Below, one piece after another: positions 44,396 through 52,873 of a stretch of 64,000 nt of DNA. Each line of letters starts with the position of its first letter. The first letter of the stretch is position 1. The DNA is taken from contig CBDCGG010000002.1 in assembly GCA_965216605.1 (NCBI GenBank), forward strand, positions 620,001-684,000, in the 5' to 3' direction. The stretch comes from JABAAW01 sp965216605 (GTDB lineage Bacteria; Pseudomonadota; Alphaproteobacteria; JABAAW01). Below the pieces are notes generated by a model. It did not search any database. It saw only the letters and a list, made by a program, of their open reading frames with translations, and was not told the DNA's origin. A program made the position numbers and the translations under genes.

Positions 44396-44815
44396 AATTT
44401 ACCGTGTTAAGAGCCAGCTAACGCATTGCTTCGCAATGCGCGTTGAATAAGAGGCGCGCTTCGTTGCGCTGCCTCTAGGGCCGGAAAACAGGCTCTTTTG
44501 CGAGGCAGTATTGCGCGAGGCTTCGCCTCGCGCTTGTGCGCTACGCGCAACGTGTGTAGAAGGCGCTTACGCGCCCCGCTGACGCGGGGTCTTTTGCGAG
44601 GGATTACTCCCTCGCGCTCCCCGTGCGCTACGCGCACGATGTTTTGCATCCGTCATCATACAAAGCCCGTCTATGTTGCACGAACGCGAGGGGATTACTC
44701 CCTCGCGCTCCCCGCGTCACAGCGTACGGCTTGCCGTGCGCGTCCATAATGCAGCGCGCACGATGTTTTGCCTCCGTCATCATACAAAGCCCGTGTGTAA
44801 AGCGCAGGCAAGTAG
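44396..44815 (+). repeat. palindromic modular repeat, right copy plus partial duplicate
   Basis: No gene is seen between the pseudogene and atpC. The block runs AGCCAGCTAACGC hairpin, TTGAATAAGAGGC, several GC hairpins, GCGCTTACGCGCCCC, CTGACGCGGGGTCTT, GAGGGATTACTCCCTC, GTGCGCTACGCGCAC, GATGTTTTGCATCCGTCATC and ATACAAAGCCCGT. From about 44685 the last part (GGATTACTCCCTCGC to ATACAAAGCCCGT) is repeated. Hairpin stems differ in sequence from those at 19100-19295 yet keep pairing, for example GAGGGATTACTCCCTC here and GGGGGGAATTTATCCCCCC there. Confidence 0.75.
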
Positions 44816-44830
44816 CATCAATCGCAAAGA

Positions 44831-45268
44831 TCAAGCGTAAGGAATGTTGGTGACGGACTCGTATTTTTGTCGCAATACCTCCAGCCGCAGAGCAGTATCA
44901 ACATCCTGCATACCCTCTCCGCTTCTCCCCTCCTCCCTTTCCTGCGCCTCAAGAGTTCGGATCTCTTCCTTAGTCGTATGCGGATCGATGCGTTCAAGCT
45001 CCACAATCTCCGGTACTAATAGGACAGTTTTCTCTCGTGTTATCCACGCAGTGCCGCTCGGCACAAAGTAACGTTCTACAGCATCCAGCTTCTCGTCGAA
45101 CAAGCACACAACCCCCGCCCTCAAAGCGCAGAGCAAAGGCGCCATGCCCGCCATAACTCCACAATCGCCGTCCTGACTAGGCACAACGACCATCGTCGTC
45201 TGCTTAACTAAGAAGGGTGTTGAAGGCGTTAGAATCTCTAGCGCGAGGGTTTCGTGTTGTTCTGCCAT
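44831..45268 (-). CDS. atpC: ATP synthase epsilon subunit
   Basis: Central-stalk subunit of F1 that regulates ATP hydrolysis. The N-terminal beta-sandwich (LALEILTPSTPFLVKQTTM, VVVPSQDGDCGVMAGMAPLL) is followed by FDEKLDAVERYFVPSGTAWI. The C-terminal helical part has diverged and includes an EEGRSGEGMQDVDTAL stretch. At 145 residues it is slightly long. It starts 29 bases after atpD in the same direction and ends at the border of a palindromic repeat region. No terminator was recognised. Confidence 0.88.
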   Translation of the reverse strand: MAEQHETLALEILTPSTPFLVKQTTMVVVPSQDGDCGVMAGMAPLLCALRAGVVCLFDEKLDAVERYFVPSGTAWITREKTVLLVPEIVELERIDPHTTKEEIRTLEAQEREEGRSGEGMQDVDTALRLEVLRQKYESVTNIPYA

Positions 45269-45297
45269 GCGCGTCTTGTGTCTCCGCCCGCCCTGTT

Positions 45298-46800
45298 TTA
45301 CGCGGCGATGCTTTCCCCTTCGAGTGTGCGCGCCTTCTCCTCTGCCTCTTCGATAGTTCCAACCATATAGAATGCGGCTTCGGGCAGGTTGTCGTAGCGT
45401 CCTTCGATGATTCCCTCGAATCCCTCCAGCGTGTCCTTGAGCTCTACATACTTGCCCTTGAAGCCCGTGAACACCTCGGCAACATGGAAGGGTTGCGAGA
45501 GAAAGCGTTGAATCCGCCTTGCACGCGCGACGACCTGTTTGTCTTCTTCCGAAAGCTCATCCATGCCGAGAATGGCGATAATCTCTTGCAGCGATTTGTA
45601 GGTTTGCAAGATTTTTTGCGTTTCCCGCGCGACCGCATAGTGCTGCTCGCCGATGACGCGCGCGTCCAAGATGCGCGAGGTAGAATCCAGAGGATCAACG
45701 GCAGGATAAATTCCCAGCTCGGCGATTTGGCGCGAGAGCACCGTTGTTGCGTCCAAGTGCGCAAAGGTTGTTGCGGGCGCGGGATCGGTGAGGTCGTCGG
45801 CAGGCACATAGACAGCTTGCACCGAAGTGATCGAGCCATCTTTTGTCGAGGTGATACGCTCCTGCATGGTGCCCATGTCGGTACCGAGCGTCGGCTGATA
45901 GCCAACCGCCGAAGGGATGCGTCCTAGCAATGCCGAGACCTCTGAGCCGGCTTGTGTGAAACGAAAGATATTGTCGATGAAGAACAATACATCTTGTCCT
46001 TCGCGGTCGCGGAAATACTCGGCTTGGGTTAAGCCTGTGAGGGCGACGCGGGCGCGTGCTCCTGGAGGTTCGTTCATCTGCCCGTAGACGAGCGCGCATT
46101 TTGACTTGTCGCCTTTCAGGTCGATGACCCCTGATTCGATCATCTCGTGGTAGAGATCGTTACCCTCGCGCGTGCGCTCGCCCACGCCTGCGAAGACCGA
46201 GTAGCCGCCGTGTCCTTTGGCGATATTGTTGATCAGCTCCATGATAAGCACTGTCTTGCCCACGCCTGCGCCGCCGAAGAGCCCGATCTTGCCACCGCGC
46301 GGATAGGGAGTGAGCAGATCGATCACCTTGATACCTGTTGCTAGGATTTGTGTTTTTGTATCTTGCTGCACTAGGGATGGTGCTTCGCGGTGGATCGGCC
46401 AAGCTTCGCTTGTTTTGACGGGGCCTCGTTCGTCGATTGGGTCGCCTATGACATTGAGAATGCGTCCCAGCACTTCTTTACCGACGGGAACGGTCAGCGC
46501 GCCGCCGCTATCGGAGACATCTTGCCCTCGTGTTAGTCCTTCGGTAGCGTCGAGGGCGATACAGCGCACGACATTGTCGCCTAGGTGTTGGGCGACTTCT
46601 AGCACCAGCTTTTTGTCTTGGTTTTTTGCTTCTAGGGCATTGAGGATGGCGGGGGGTTCTCCTTCGAAGGAGACATCAACGACTGCGCCTAGCACGCGCA
46701 CGATTTTGCCGACGGAGTTTTTGCGTGCTTGGGCGGGGATTTTATTGCTTGCCGTCTTTTTGGGGGAGGAGGCGGAAGCAGTTGGGGTGGAGCGAGGCAT
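45298..46800 (-). CDS. atpD: ATP synthase beta subunit
   Basis: Catalytic subunit of F1-ATPase. Walker A GGAGVGKT follows RGGKIGLF, and GERTREGNDLYHEM, DVLFFIDNIFRFTQAGSEVSALLGR and YVPADDLTDPAPATTF are all intact. The N-terminus carries a Ser/Thr/Lys-rich extension of about 25 residues before GKIVRVLGAVVDV, as in some Alphaproteobacteria. It should follow atpG directly in this class, but 2,692 bp of inserted genes and repeats separate them, so either a new promoter exists or the operon transcript reads through. Confidence 0.98.
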   Translation of the reverse strand: MPRSTPTASASSPKKTASNKIPAQARKNSVGKIVRVLGAVVDVSFEGEPPAILNALEAKNQDKKLVLEVAQHLGDNVVRCIALDATEGLTRGQDVSDSGGALTVPVGKEVLGRILNVIGDPIDERGPVKTSEAWPIHREAPSLVQQDTKTQILATGIKVIDLLTPYPRGGKIGLFGGAGVGKTVLIMELINNIAKGHGGYSVFAGVGERTREGNDLYHEMIESGVIDLKGDKSKCALVYGQMNEPPGARARVALTGLTQAEYFRDREGQDVLFFIDNIFRFTQAGSEVSALLGRIPSAVGYQPTLGTDMGTMQERITSTKDGSITSVQAVYVPADDLTDPAPATTFAHLDATTVLSRQIAELGIYPAVDPLDSTSRILDARVIGEQHYAVARETQKILQTYKSLQEIIAILGMDELSEEDKQVVARARRIQRFLSQPFHVAEVFTGFKGKYVELKDTLEGFEGIIEGRYDNLPEAAFYMVGTIEEAEEKARTLEGESIAA

Positions 46801-46939
46801 GGCAGAGGGGATGGGGCGGAGTTGGGATAGGGATGAGGGGGGATTATGGAGTTTTATGGAGGAAGATGCAAGCTGGGATGGATTTTTTACGGAGGCGCGC
46901 TATCTATGGCAGAGGCAGACACGGGCTTGTGTGTGTTTG

Positions 46940-46995
46940 CCTCGCGCGAGCTGACTTTTAACATGGTAGGGCGAGTCTGTTTTCTTCGCCCTAGA
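46940..46995. repeat. palindromic repeat tail module upstream of atpD
   Basis: GAGCTGACTTTTAACATGGT, then an inverted repeat AGGGCGA (46968-46974) / TCGCCCT (46986-46992) and CTAGAGG. The same pattern recurs at 47681-47726 and, weaker, at 42571-42610. It lies in the 282-bp gap between atpD and the divergent DUF1640-like gene and could include promoter sequence for either, though none was recognised. Confidence 0.6.
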
Positions 46996-47082
46996 GGTCA
47001 GGTGTTTTTTTCTTGCTTTTTTTCTTTGTTGGCTTTAGGGTTTGGGGAGTGGGGATTTTCTATTTAGGAGAGGAGAAGACTG

Positions 47083-47614
47083 ATGGCGATGACAAAAGAG
47101 GCTCTGACGGACTTACCTGTTTTCGACACGCGTAAGTATGTTCGGACATTGACGCGCGAAGGCAGTTTCAACGAAAAGCAGGCAAATGCAAACGCCGATG
47201 GCTTGCAAGAGGCTTTGCGGGGAGTTTCGACGAAGGCAGACATTCGGGAGCTGAGTATAGCGACGAAGGCGGACATTAAAGAGGTGAAGGCGGAGACTCA
47301 AGCGGTGAAGATAGACTCAAGCGGTGAAGATAGATCTGAAGGCAGATATTCGGGAGGTGAGGGCGGAGATTAAAGAGGTGAAGGCGGAGATTGGGGCATT
47401 GAGGAAAGAGACGATGGCGGAGATTGGGGCGTTGAGGAAAGAGACTACGGCGGAGAATCAGGCATTGAGGACAGAGTTTCAGGCGATGCAGGAGCAGATG
47501 AAGGGGTTACGGCAGTTGATGGTGATAGGATTTTCTGTGATGGCGACAATGATGGCAACATTAATGGCGGTAGTGGCTGTGTCGGCGAGTTTGTTATTAG
47601 GGGCTGCTCCCTAG
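47083..47614 (+). pseudogene. DUF1640-like coiled-coil membrane protein, frameshifted by a 19-bp duplication
   Basis: Two overlapping frames (47083-47373 and 47324-47614) together make one protein of the DUF1640/CCDC90-like type: LTDLPVFDTRKYVRTLTREG at the N-terminus, then heptad repeats (TKADIRELSIATKADIKEV, and EIKEVKAEIGALRKETMAEI) and a C-terminal membrane anchor (LMVIGFSVMATMMATLMAVVAVSA). A perfect 19-bp tandem duplication (47296-47314 and 47315-47333) shifts the frame; removing one copy joins VKIDLKADIREV seamlessly. A good ribosome-binding site (GGAGAGGAG) precedes ATG 47083. The function of the family is unclear. It is antisense to the atp operon. Confidence 0.8.
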
Positions 47615-47639
47615 GGCGATTTCACTCATAAGCACTCCT

Positions 47640-47726
47640 CGCGCAAGGGGAGTTCATCCCCAAGGGGAGTTCATCCCCAAGCTGACTCGTAACATGGTAC
47701 GGCGATTCGAGTTTTCCTCGCCCTAG
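47640..47726. repeat. 17-bp tandem repeat and left inverted repeat of the methyltransferase-HNH cassette
   Basis: AAGGGGAGTTCATCCCC occurs twice in tandem (47645-47661 and 47662-47678), each copy itself a small hairpin. It is followed by a 35-bp segment (47682-47716, beginning CTGACTCGTAACATGGTAC and ending GATTCGAGTTTTC) that recurs inverted at 49102-49136 with 29 of 35 matches by eye. CGCCCTAGAGATAAAAA follows, as in the tail module elsewhere. Confidence 0.75.
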
Positions 47727-47772
47727 AGATAAAAAGAACGCACGGAGCGCACGTGGGGAGTGCAGGTATTTT

Positions 47773-48990
47773 TTATTCTGTCTTAAAAATACGAATTCCC
47801 TTTTTCTTGAGCGTTAATATTAAAAAAGCCATGCTACGCTTGCCTTTTGTTCTATTGCAAAAACCACATAACAGTTGCAAGTTTTCTATTTCATTTCCCC
47901 CTCCGTCTGCACGCGGTACTATATGATCGATTTCAAAATTTATTATACTAAAATTTTGTTTGCAACCGTTACATCTACCGTCTTGTTTACCGTATAGTAA
48001 TTGTTTGTCTTCTTTTGTAGGGCTCCTTCGATAATCAACATCAGTGCGAGTAGGTAAATCGTTTCTGTAAATTGTTGCGGGTTTAAACAAATCCTTAGGC
48101 ACCTCTCTCTGTATTCTTATTTTGACCAGATCGAAAGCTTTTGAAGATACATCTATTCCAATCCATTCACGTTCTAATTTAGAGGCTGCTACGCATGTGG
48201 TAGCACAACCGCAAAAGGGATCAAGAACTATACCGTTTTGAGGGCATGACGCTTTGACAATACGCTCTAGCAATGCTATTGGTTTTTGAGTGGGATAACC
48301 AGTACGTTCTTTAGCCATTCCGTTAATGGTAGCAATATCAAAAACGTCTTCTGGCAATTTTCCTTCCTTATTGAATTTTGGATTCCAATTAGGATCGGTA
48401 GTCATACCGCTACCTTTGCGATAGGGAACTCGCGCTTTGTTTCCATCAAAAAAAACAGCATTGCTATCTTTAGCGTAATAAAAAATTATATCATGCTTTC
48501 TATTCCATCTTTTGTCGGTATGTATCCCCCAGCTATACCACCACACCACTTCGTTTTGAAAATTTTTTTCTCCAAATATACAATCTAAAAGTAATTTTAA
48601 ATAATGCGACATTGTGGGATCGCAGTGTAAATACAAACTTCCTGTATTTTTAAGCACTCGATGCATTTCAAACAAACGCACCGCCATATAAATAAGATAG
48701 TATTTAGAAGTACGATTTCCTAACTCTCCTACTGCGTCCAAATACTTGTAGAGTTTGGGTTGTCTGGCTTTGATTTCTTCATGCCATTCATCTTTGACAG
48801 ATTCTTCGTGCCAAATATCTTTAAAGTCAGCACCCTCAGCTTCGCTACCAACAGGAGCATGAAACTGTTTACCCTTGTTAAAAGGCGGATCAAGGTAAAT
48901 TACATCAATACTATTACTATTAATACCTCGAAGAACAGGCAGGTTATCGTAGCAGAAAATAGTATAAGGTTTAAGGGTGGGTTGAGTCAT
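47773..48990 (-). CDS. DNA methyltransferase fused to an HNH endonuclease domain
   Basis: A 405-residue AT-rich gene. The N-terminal 300 residues are an amino-DNA methyltransferase (N4 or N6): VIYLDPPFNKGKQF (catalytic DPPF, about residues 33-36), YPTQKPIALLERIVKA and the SAM motif LDPFCGCATTCVAA. The C-terminal 80 residues are an HNH nuclease: two CxxC zinc knuckles (CNGCKQNF and CGFCNRTKG) around FEIDHIVPRADGGGNEIENL. Modification and cleavage activity in one polypeptide could make a self-contained restriction-modification or homing-type element. It lies in the same direction as the atp genes, between atpG and atpD, and is bracketed by inverted repeats. Confidence 0.85.
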   Translation of the reverse strand: MTQPTLKPYTIFCYDNLPVLRGINSNSIDVIYLDPPFNKGKQFHAPVGSEAEGADFKDIWHEESVKDEWHEEIKARQPKLYKYLDAVGELGNRTSKYYLIYMAVRLFEMHRVLKNTGSLYLHCDPTMSHYLKLLLDCIFGEKNFQNEVVWWYSWGIHTDKRWNRKHDIIFYYAKDSNAVFFDGNKARVPYRKGSGMTTDPNWNPKFNKEGKLPEDVFDIATINGMAKERTGYPTQKPIALLERIVKASCPQNGIVLDPFCGCATTCVAASKLEREWIGIDVSSKAFDLVKIRIQREVPKDLFKPATIYRNDLPTRTDVDYRRSPTKEDKQLLYGKQDGRCNGCKQNFSIINFEIDHIVPRADGGGNEIENLQLLCGFCNRTKGKRSMAFLILTLKKKGIRIFKTE

Positions 48991-49101
48991 GGATTCCTCT
49001 TTGTTTTTGCACTAGCCCTTAGCAAAAATTATCAGTGTTTTTTATTTTAACTGAGTCGTAACAAAAATACTGTGCCTTGTCAACTTGTCGCTACTGCAAT
49101 T

Positions 49102-49440
49102 GAAAACTCGAATCGTTGTGCCGTGTTAAGAATCAGTATTGCGCGAGGCCATAGCATACGGCTTGCCGTATGCGTTTCCATGCTATTGCCTCGCGCTTTT
49201 GCATAAGAGGCTACGCATCTCGCGCTACGCGCGAGTGCGTAGAAGGCGCTTACGCGCCCCGCTGACGCGGGGTCTTTTGCGAGGGATTACTCCCTCGCGC
49301 TCCCCCCATAGCGCACGGCTTGCCGTGTGCGTTCATAAAAATTGCGCACGCGATGTTTTGCATCCGTCAATACAAAAAGCCCGTGTCTGCCTTTGCGATG
49401 CGCGCCTCTTAAAAAGCGCAGGCGAGCAAAGGCAGACAAA
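49102..49440 (+). repeat. right inverted repeat of the cassette and palindromic modular repeat
   Basis: The 501-bp gap between the methyltransferase-HNH gene and atpG has no supported gene. It begins with the complement of the 35-bp cassette end (about 49102-49136), then a full plus-oriented modular repeat: a GCATACGGCTTGCCGTATGC hairpin, CATAAGAGGCTACGC, GCGCTTACGCGCCCC, CTGACGCGGGGTCTT, GAGGGATTACTCCCTC, a GCGCACGGCTTGCCGTGTGC hairpin and GATGTTTTGCATCCGTC. A TCTGCCTTTGC/GCAAAGGCAGA inverted pair closes it (about 49385-49437). Confidence 0.75.
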
Positions 49441-49492
49441 CAAAGCTAGACACGCTCCCCATGCGCAAAACACGCAAGCCGCGCGAGTGCCA

Positions 49493-50419
49493 TCAAGCGT
49501 TCAGTGCCTCCGACCCCGAAATGATCTCAATCAACTCCGTCGTGATAGTCGCCTGCCTCAAACGATTATATCTCAAAGAAATCTCGTCAATCAAATCACC
49601 CGCATTGCGAGTAGCATTGTCCATCGCCGTCATCCGAGCCGCCTGCTCAGCAGCAAACGAATCCAACATCGCCTCAAATATCTGCGCCGCAATAATCTGC
49701 GGTGCCATCTTCTGCAATAACAAGTCTCGCTCAGGCTCAAAAGCAATCTCATCTCCCCCTACCTCATCTCCCTTCTGATCTCCCTTGCTCCCCGCAAAAT
49801 CCGCACCCCCATTAGCACCCCCATCCGCACCAATAGGAACAACCGTCCGCACAACAACCTCCTGCACCAAAGCAGAACGGAAGTGATTATAAACCAACAA
49901 ACATCGGTCAAAACGTCCCTGCTCAAACATACCAACTAACTCCGTCGCAATAGCCTGCGCAAAAGCCTCGTGCGGCACAGGGCGATTCACATCCTCATGC
50001 GTCAAAAGCAATCTCTCCCCCAAAGTGCGCTGTAAAGTAGGACGAGCCTTGCGTCCGACAAGAATCGCGGAAAAATTCTCTTTCAAAGTCTCCTCGTTCT
50101 CCAACGCGACAACACGCTTGGCGATATTGGCATTGTAACCACCACACAATCCTCGTGCAGAGGCAATAGCAAGGCACAAGGTTTTCGTCTGTACCCGTTC
50201 CTTCTCGCGTCCCACAAAAAGAGGTGGCGCAGGTGATAACAAACGTCCCCTGAGGCTTTGTGCCAAAGCAACCGAACGCTCGGCGTAAGGCTTCGCTTCC
50301 TCGGCGCGCGTTTGCGCACGGCGCAACTTCGCCGCCGACATCATCTTCATCGCAGAAGTGATGCGCCGCGTGCTCTTCGTCGTCTCGATCGAACGCCGTA
50401 AGTCCTTCAGCGAAGCCAT
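49493..50419 (-). CDS. atpG: ATP synthase gamma subunit
   Basis: Rotating central shaft of F1. The N-terminal helix is conserved (MASLKDLRRSIETTKSTRRI, TSAMKMMSAAKLRRAQ), as are LAIASARGLCGGYNANIAK and the C-terminal helix MDNATRNAGDLIDEISLRYN with LRQATITTELIEIISGSEAL. At 308 residues it is slightly long; the extra is a Gly/Asp-rich insertion (GADGGANGGADFAGSKGDQK), probably repeat expansion. It starts 64 bases after atpA. After it the operon is interrupted by the inserted cassette before atpD. Confidence 0.97.
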   Translation of the reverse strand: MASLKDLRRSIETTKSTRRITSAMKMMSAAKLRRAQTRAEEAKPYAERSVALAQSLRGRLLSPAPPLFVGREKERVQTKTLCLAIASARGLCGGYNANIAKRVVALENEETLKENFSAILVGRKARPTLQRTLGERLLLTHEDVNRPVPHEAFAQAIATELVGMFEQGRFDRCLLVYNHFRSALVQEVVVRTVVPIGADGGANGGADFAGSKGDQKGDEVGGDEIAFEPERDLLLQKMAPQIIAAQIFEAMLDSFAAEQAARMTAMDNATRNAGDLIDEISLRYNRLRQATITTELIEIISGSEALNA

Positions 50420-50483
50420 GTCTGTACCCCTCCTCTACCTTCTCCTACTCTTTCTTCTTCTCTTTCTCTTCTTCTCGACATGC

Positions 50484-52022
50484 TCAAGGTGACTTTTCAA
50501 ATTCTTGGACGAATCGCTGCAAGGCAGCATCCAGTTTCGTGGCGTTCTCGTCGCTCAGCTTGCCGCTTTGTCGAATGTCCTTCAACACGCCGGCTTGCGA
50601 GTTGCGCATGCGCTGCAACATGGCTTCCTCGAAGGCGGCGATGCGCTCGACCTTGAGCGTATCCAAGTATCCCTTCACGCCCGCAAAAATCGAGACAACC
50701 TGCTCTTCCATCGGCATAGGAGCATATTGTTTCTGCTTCAACAACTCGGTGAGACGCGCACCGCGCGCTAAAAGTTTTTGCGTCGTCGGATCGAGATCAG
50801 AGGCGAACTGCGAGAACGCCTCCATCTCACGATACTGCGCAAGCTCCAGCTTGATCGAGCCCGCAACCGCCTTCATCGCCTTCGACTGCGCCGCCGAGCC
50901 CACACGAGAAACCGAGATGCCAACATTGATCGCAGGACGAATCCCCTTGTAGAAAAGATCGGTCTGCAAAAAAATCTGTCCGTCCGTGATCGAAATCACA
51001 TTCGTCGGAATATACGCCGAGACATCGCTCGCCTGCGTTTCGATAATCGGTAAAGCCGTCAGCGACCCCCCCTTGCACTCGTCGCTCAACTTTGCAGCGC
51101 GCTCCAGCAGGCGTGAGTGCAAGTAGAAGACATCGCCAGGATAAGCCTCGCGCCCAGGCGGACGGCGCATCAAGAGCGACATCTGCCGATAGGCGTTCGC
51201 CTGCTTCGACAAGTCGTCATAGACGATCAGCGCGTGCATGCCATTGTCGCGGTAATACTCGCCGATCGCACAGCCGCTGTAGGGCGCGAGAAACTGCAAC
51301 GGAGCAGGATCGGAAGCAGTGGCAGCAACGATCGTCGTGTATTCCATCGCGCCGTACTCCTCGAAGGTGCGCGCCAGCTGCGCCACCGTCGAGCGTTTCT
51401 GCCCGATCACGACATAGATGCAATAGAGTTTTTTCGATTCGTCGTCGCTTTTGTTGGCTTCCCTCTGGTTGATGACCGTATCGATAGCGATCGCGCTTTT
51501 GCCCGTTTGCCTGTCGCCAATGATGAGTTCGCGCTGTCCGCGTCCGATCGGCACCAGCGTATCGAGTGCCTTGATGCCCGTCTGCACCGGCTCGCACACC
51601 GATTGTCGCGGAATAATGCCCGGCGCCTTAACATCGATGCGTCCTCGATGAGGCGTCGAGATCGCTCCCTTGCCGTCGATCGGGTTGCCCAACCCATCGA
51701 CAACGCGTCCCAACAAGGCTTTTCCCACCGGTATATCTACGATACTACCCGTGCGTTTGACCGTCTCTCCTTCTTTCACGCTGCGATCGTCGCCGAATAG
51801 CACCACGCCGACGGTGTTGATCTCTAAATTGAGCGCCATGCCTTGAACACCCGATTCGAACTCGACCATCTCGCCCGCACGCACCAAGTCCAAACCATAG
51901 ACGCGCGCAACCCCGTCGCCCACAGAGACAACATGCCCTATCTCGGACACCTCCGCGACAGAGTCGAAGTCGGCGATGTTCTGCTTCAGCAGCGCAGAAA
52001 TATCGGAGGCACTAACCGTCAC
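50484..52022 (-). CDS. atpA: ATP synthase alpha subunit
   Basis: Non-catalytic nucleotide-binding subunit of F1. It has SEIGHVVSVGDGVARVYGL, Walker A GDRQTGKSA followed by IAIDTVINQ, LIVYDDLSKQANAYRQMSL, YLHSRLLERAAKL and SITDGQIFLQTDLF, all intact over 512 residues. Its start overlaps the atpH stop by four bases, showing translational coupling in the atpH-A-G part of the operon. Confidence 0.98.
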   Translation of the reverse strand: MTVSASDISALLKQNIADFDSVAEVSEIGHVVSVGDGVARVYGLDLVRAGEMVEFESGVQGMALNLEINTVGVVLFGDDRSVKEGETVKRTGSIVDIPVGKALLGRVVDGLGNPIDGKGAISTPHRGRIDVKAPGIIPRQSVCEPVQTGIKALDTLVPIGRGQRELIIGDRQTGKSAIAIDTVINQREANKSDDESKKLYCIYVVIGQKRSTVAQLARTFEEYGAMEYTTIVAATASDPAPLQFLAPYSGCAIGEYYRDNGMHALIVYDDLSKQANAYRQMSLLMRRPPGREAYPGDVFYLHSRLLERAAKLSDECKGGSLTALPIIETQASDVSAYIPTNVISITDGQIFLQTDLFYKGIRPAINVGISVSRVGSAAQSKAMKAVAGSIKLELAQYREMEAFSQFASDLDPTTQKLLARGARLTELLKQKQYAPMPMEEQVVSIFAGVKGYLDTLKVERIAAFEEAMLQRMRNSQAGVLKDIRQSGKLSDENATKLDAALQRFVQEFEKSP

Positions 52023-52672
52023 GAAACTTGACCCGCGGCTTGACCCGCTGCCTGATCGTCAAGCGAAAGCTGCTTGCGCAAACGCCGCAACTCCGAGCGC
52101 AACGAAAGATCGATCATGCGCGATCGCATCGTGATAACAAGACCGCTCAACAAACTCCCGTCTTCGGAGAAAGAAAGCGACAAATGCTCTTTCGAAGGTT
52201 TTTGCAAAGGTTTTTGTAAAGATTCTTTCATCGCCTTGTCCGAGGTTTTTTCTGAAGCAAGTCGTCCAGCGAGCGCTTCTTCGACCGATCGTTTTTCTGC
52301 AGCAGAAAGTGCTATCGCGCTCACGACATGCGCTTTCACTTCTCCTTGTTCTTCTGCCACGCGCGCTTGCAGCAGCGCAAACACCTTAGGAAAGAGCGCG
52401 AGGTTGCGTGTTTGTGCAAGCAAGGCGAGGTGCTGACGCAAAACAGTACCGAAGGTGAGTTTCTTGTCGAGCGCGTCCAGCACGCGTTTCACGCTTTCTT
52501 GCTCGAAGCGCGGATGGGCGACAAAGCGTCGAAAGTCGTCGCTATCGCGATAGACCTGCATCAAACGCTCGGCGGCTTGCAGCGTCTGCGTAGTCTCCTT
52601 GCTCGCCTGCGCGCGCACGAAGAGTGCGTGGGCAAACTGCGCTATCGTCTCGTCGTTGTTTCCTGCGTCCAT
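52019..52672 (-). CDS. atpH: ATP synthase delta subunit (OSCP)
   Basis: Peripheral-stalk connector of F1Fo. The OSCP N-domain (IAQFAHALFVRAQASKETTQ) and the C-terminal SEDGSLLSGLVITMRSRMID with SLRSELRRLRKQL match the family. At 217 residues it is longer than the usual 180-190 because of a Lys/Gln/Pro repeat (SLQKPLQKPSKEHL, about 52175-52235) and a QAAGQAAGQ tail, both repeat expansions. It is the first gene of the cluster; atpBEF are not adjacent, as expected for Alphaproteobacteria. Confidence 0.92.
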   Translation of the reverse strand: MDAGNNDETIAQFAHALFVRAQASKETTQTLQAAERLMQVYRDSDDFRRFVAHPRFEQESVKRVLDALDKKLTFGTVLRQHLALLAQTRNLALFPKVFALLQARVAEEQGEVKAHVVSAIALSAAEKRSVEEALAGRLASEKTSDKAMKESLQKPLQKPSKEHLSLSFSEDGSLLSGLVITMRSRMIDLSLRSELRRLRKQLSLDDQAAGQAAGQVS

Positions 52673-52758
52673 CGTTTGAGCCTAGCCTAGAAAAAAGGGA
52701 GGTGCAAGCCTATGTTGATTCTTGGTTGATTCTTGCATCCAAGCTTGTCATCTCAAGC

Positions 52759-52811
52759 GAGGAAAATTTATCCCATCGGAGAATTTATTTTCTTTGGGAT
52801 AAATTCTCCTC
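52759..52811. promoter_or_regulatory. competing hairpins upstream of the cytochrome c' gene
   Basis: Arm A (52759-52775, GAGGAAAATTTATCCCA) pairs with arm C (52795-52811) at 16 of 17 positions. Arm B (GGAGAATTTA, 52778-52787) pairs perfectly with TAAATTCTCC (52800-52809) inside arm C. A and B therefore compete for C, as in attenuators. It lies in the 201-bp gap between the divergent atpH and cytochrome genes, where promoters for both are expected. Confidence 0.5.
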
Positions 52812-52873
52812 TGTGTTGCGGCTTTTCGCTACACTCTGCGCGAGCAAGGCTTTGACAAGAGGAGGATGGTACG

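Noticed and set aside
44407..44853. Small frames of 60-85 codons in the palindromic repeat blocks (also at 18842-19324 and 49139-49778)
   Set aside because: They follow the hairpin units in both strands and several frames, and their translations recur between repeat copies only because the DNA does; no start signals support them.
47773..49136. Transposase or integrase for the cassette
   Set aside because: The only gene between the inverted repeats is a methyltransferase-HNH fusion; no DDE, tyrosine or serine recombinase motif was found nearby.
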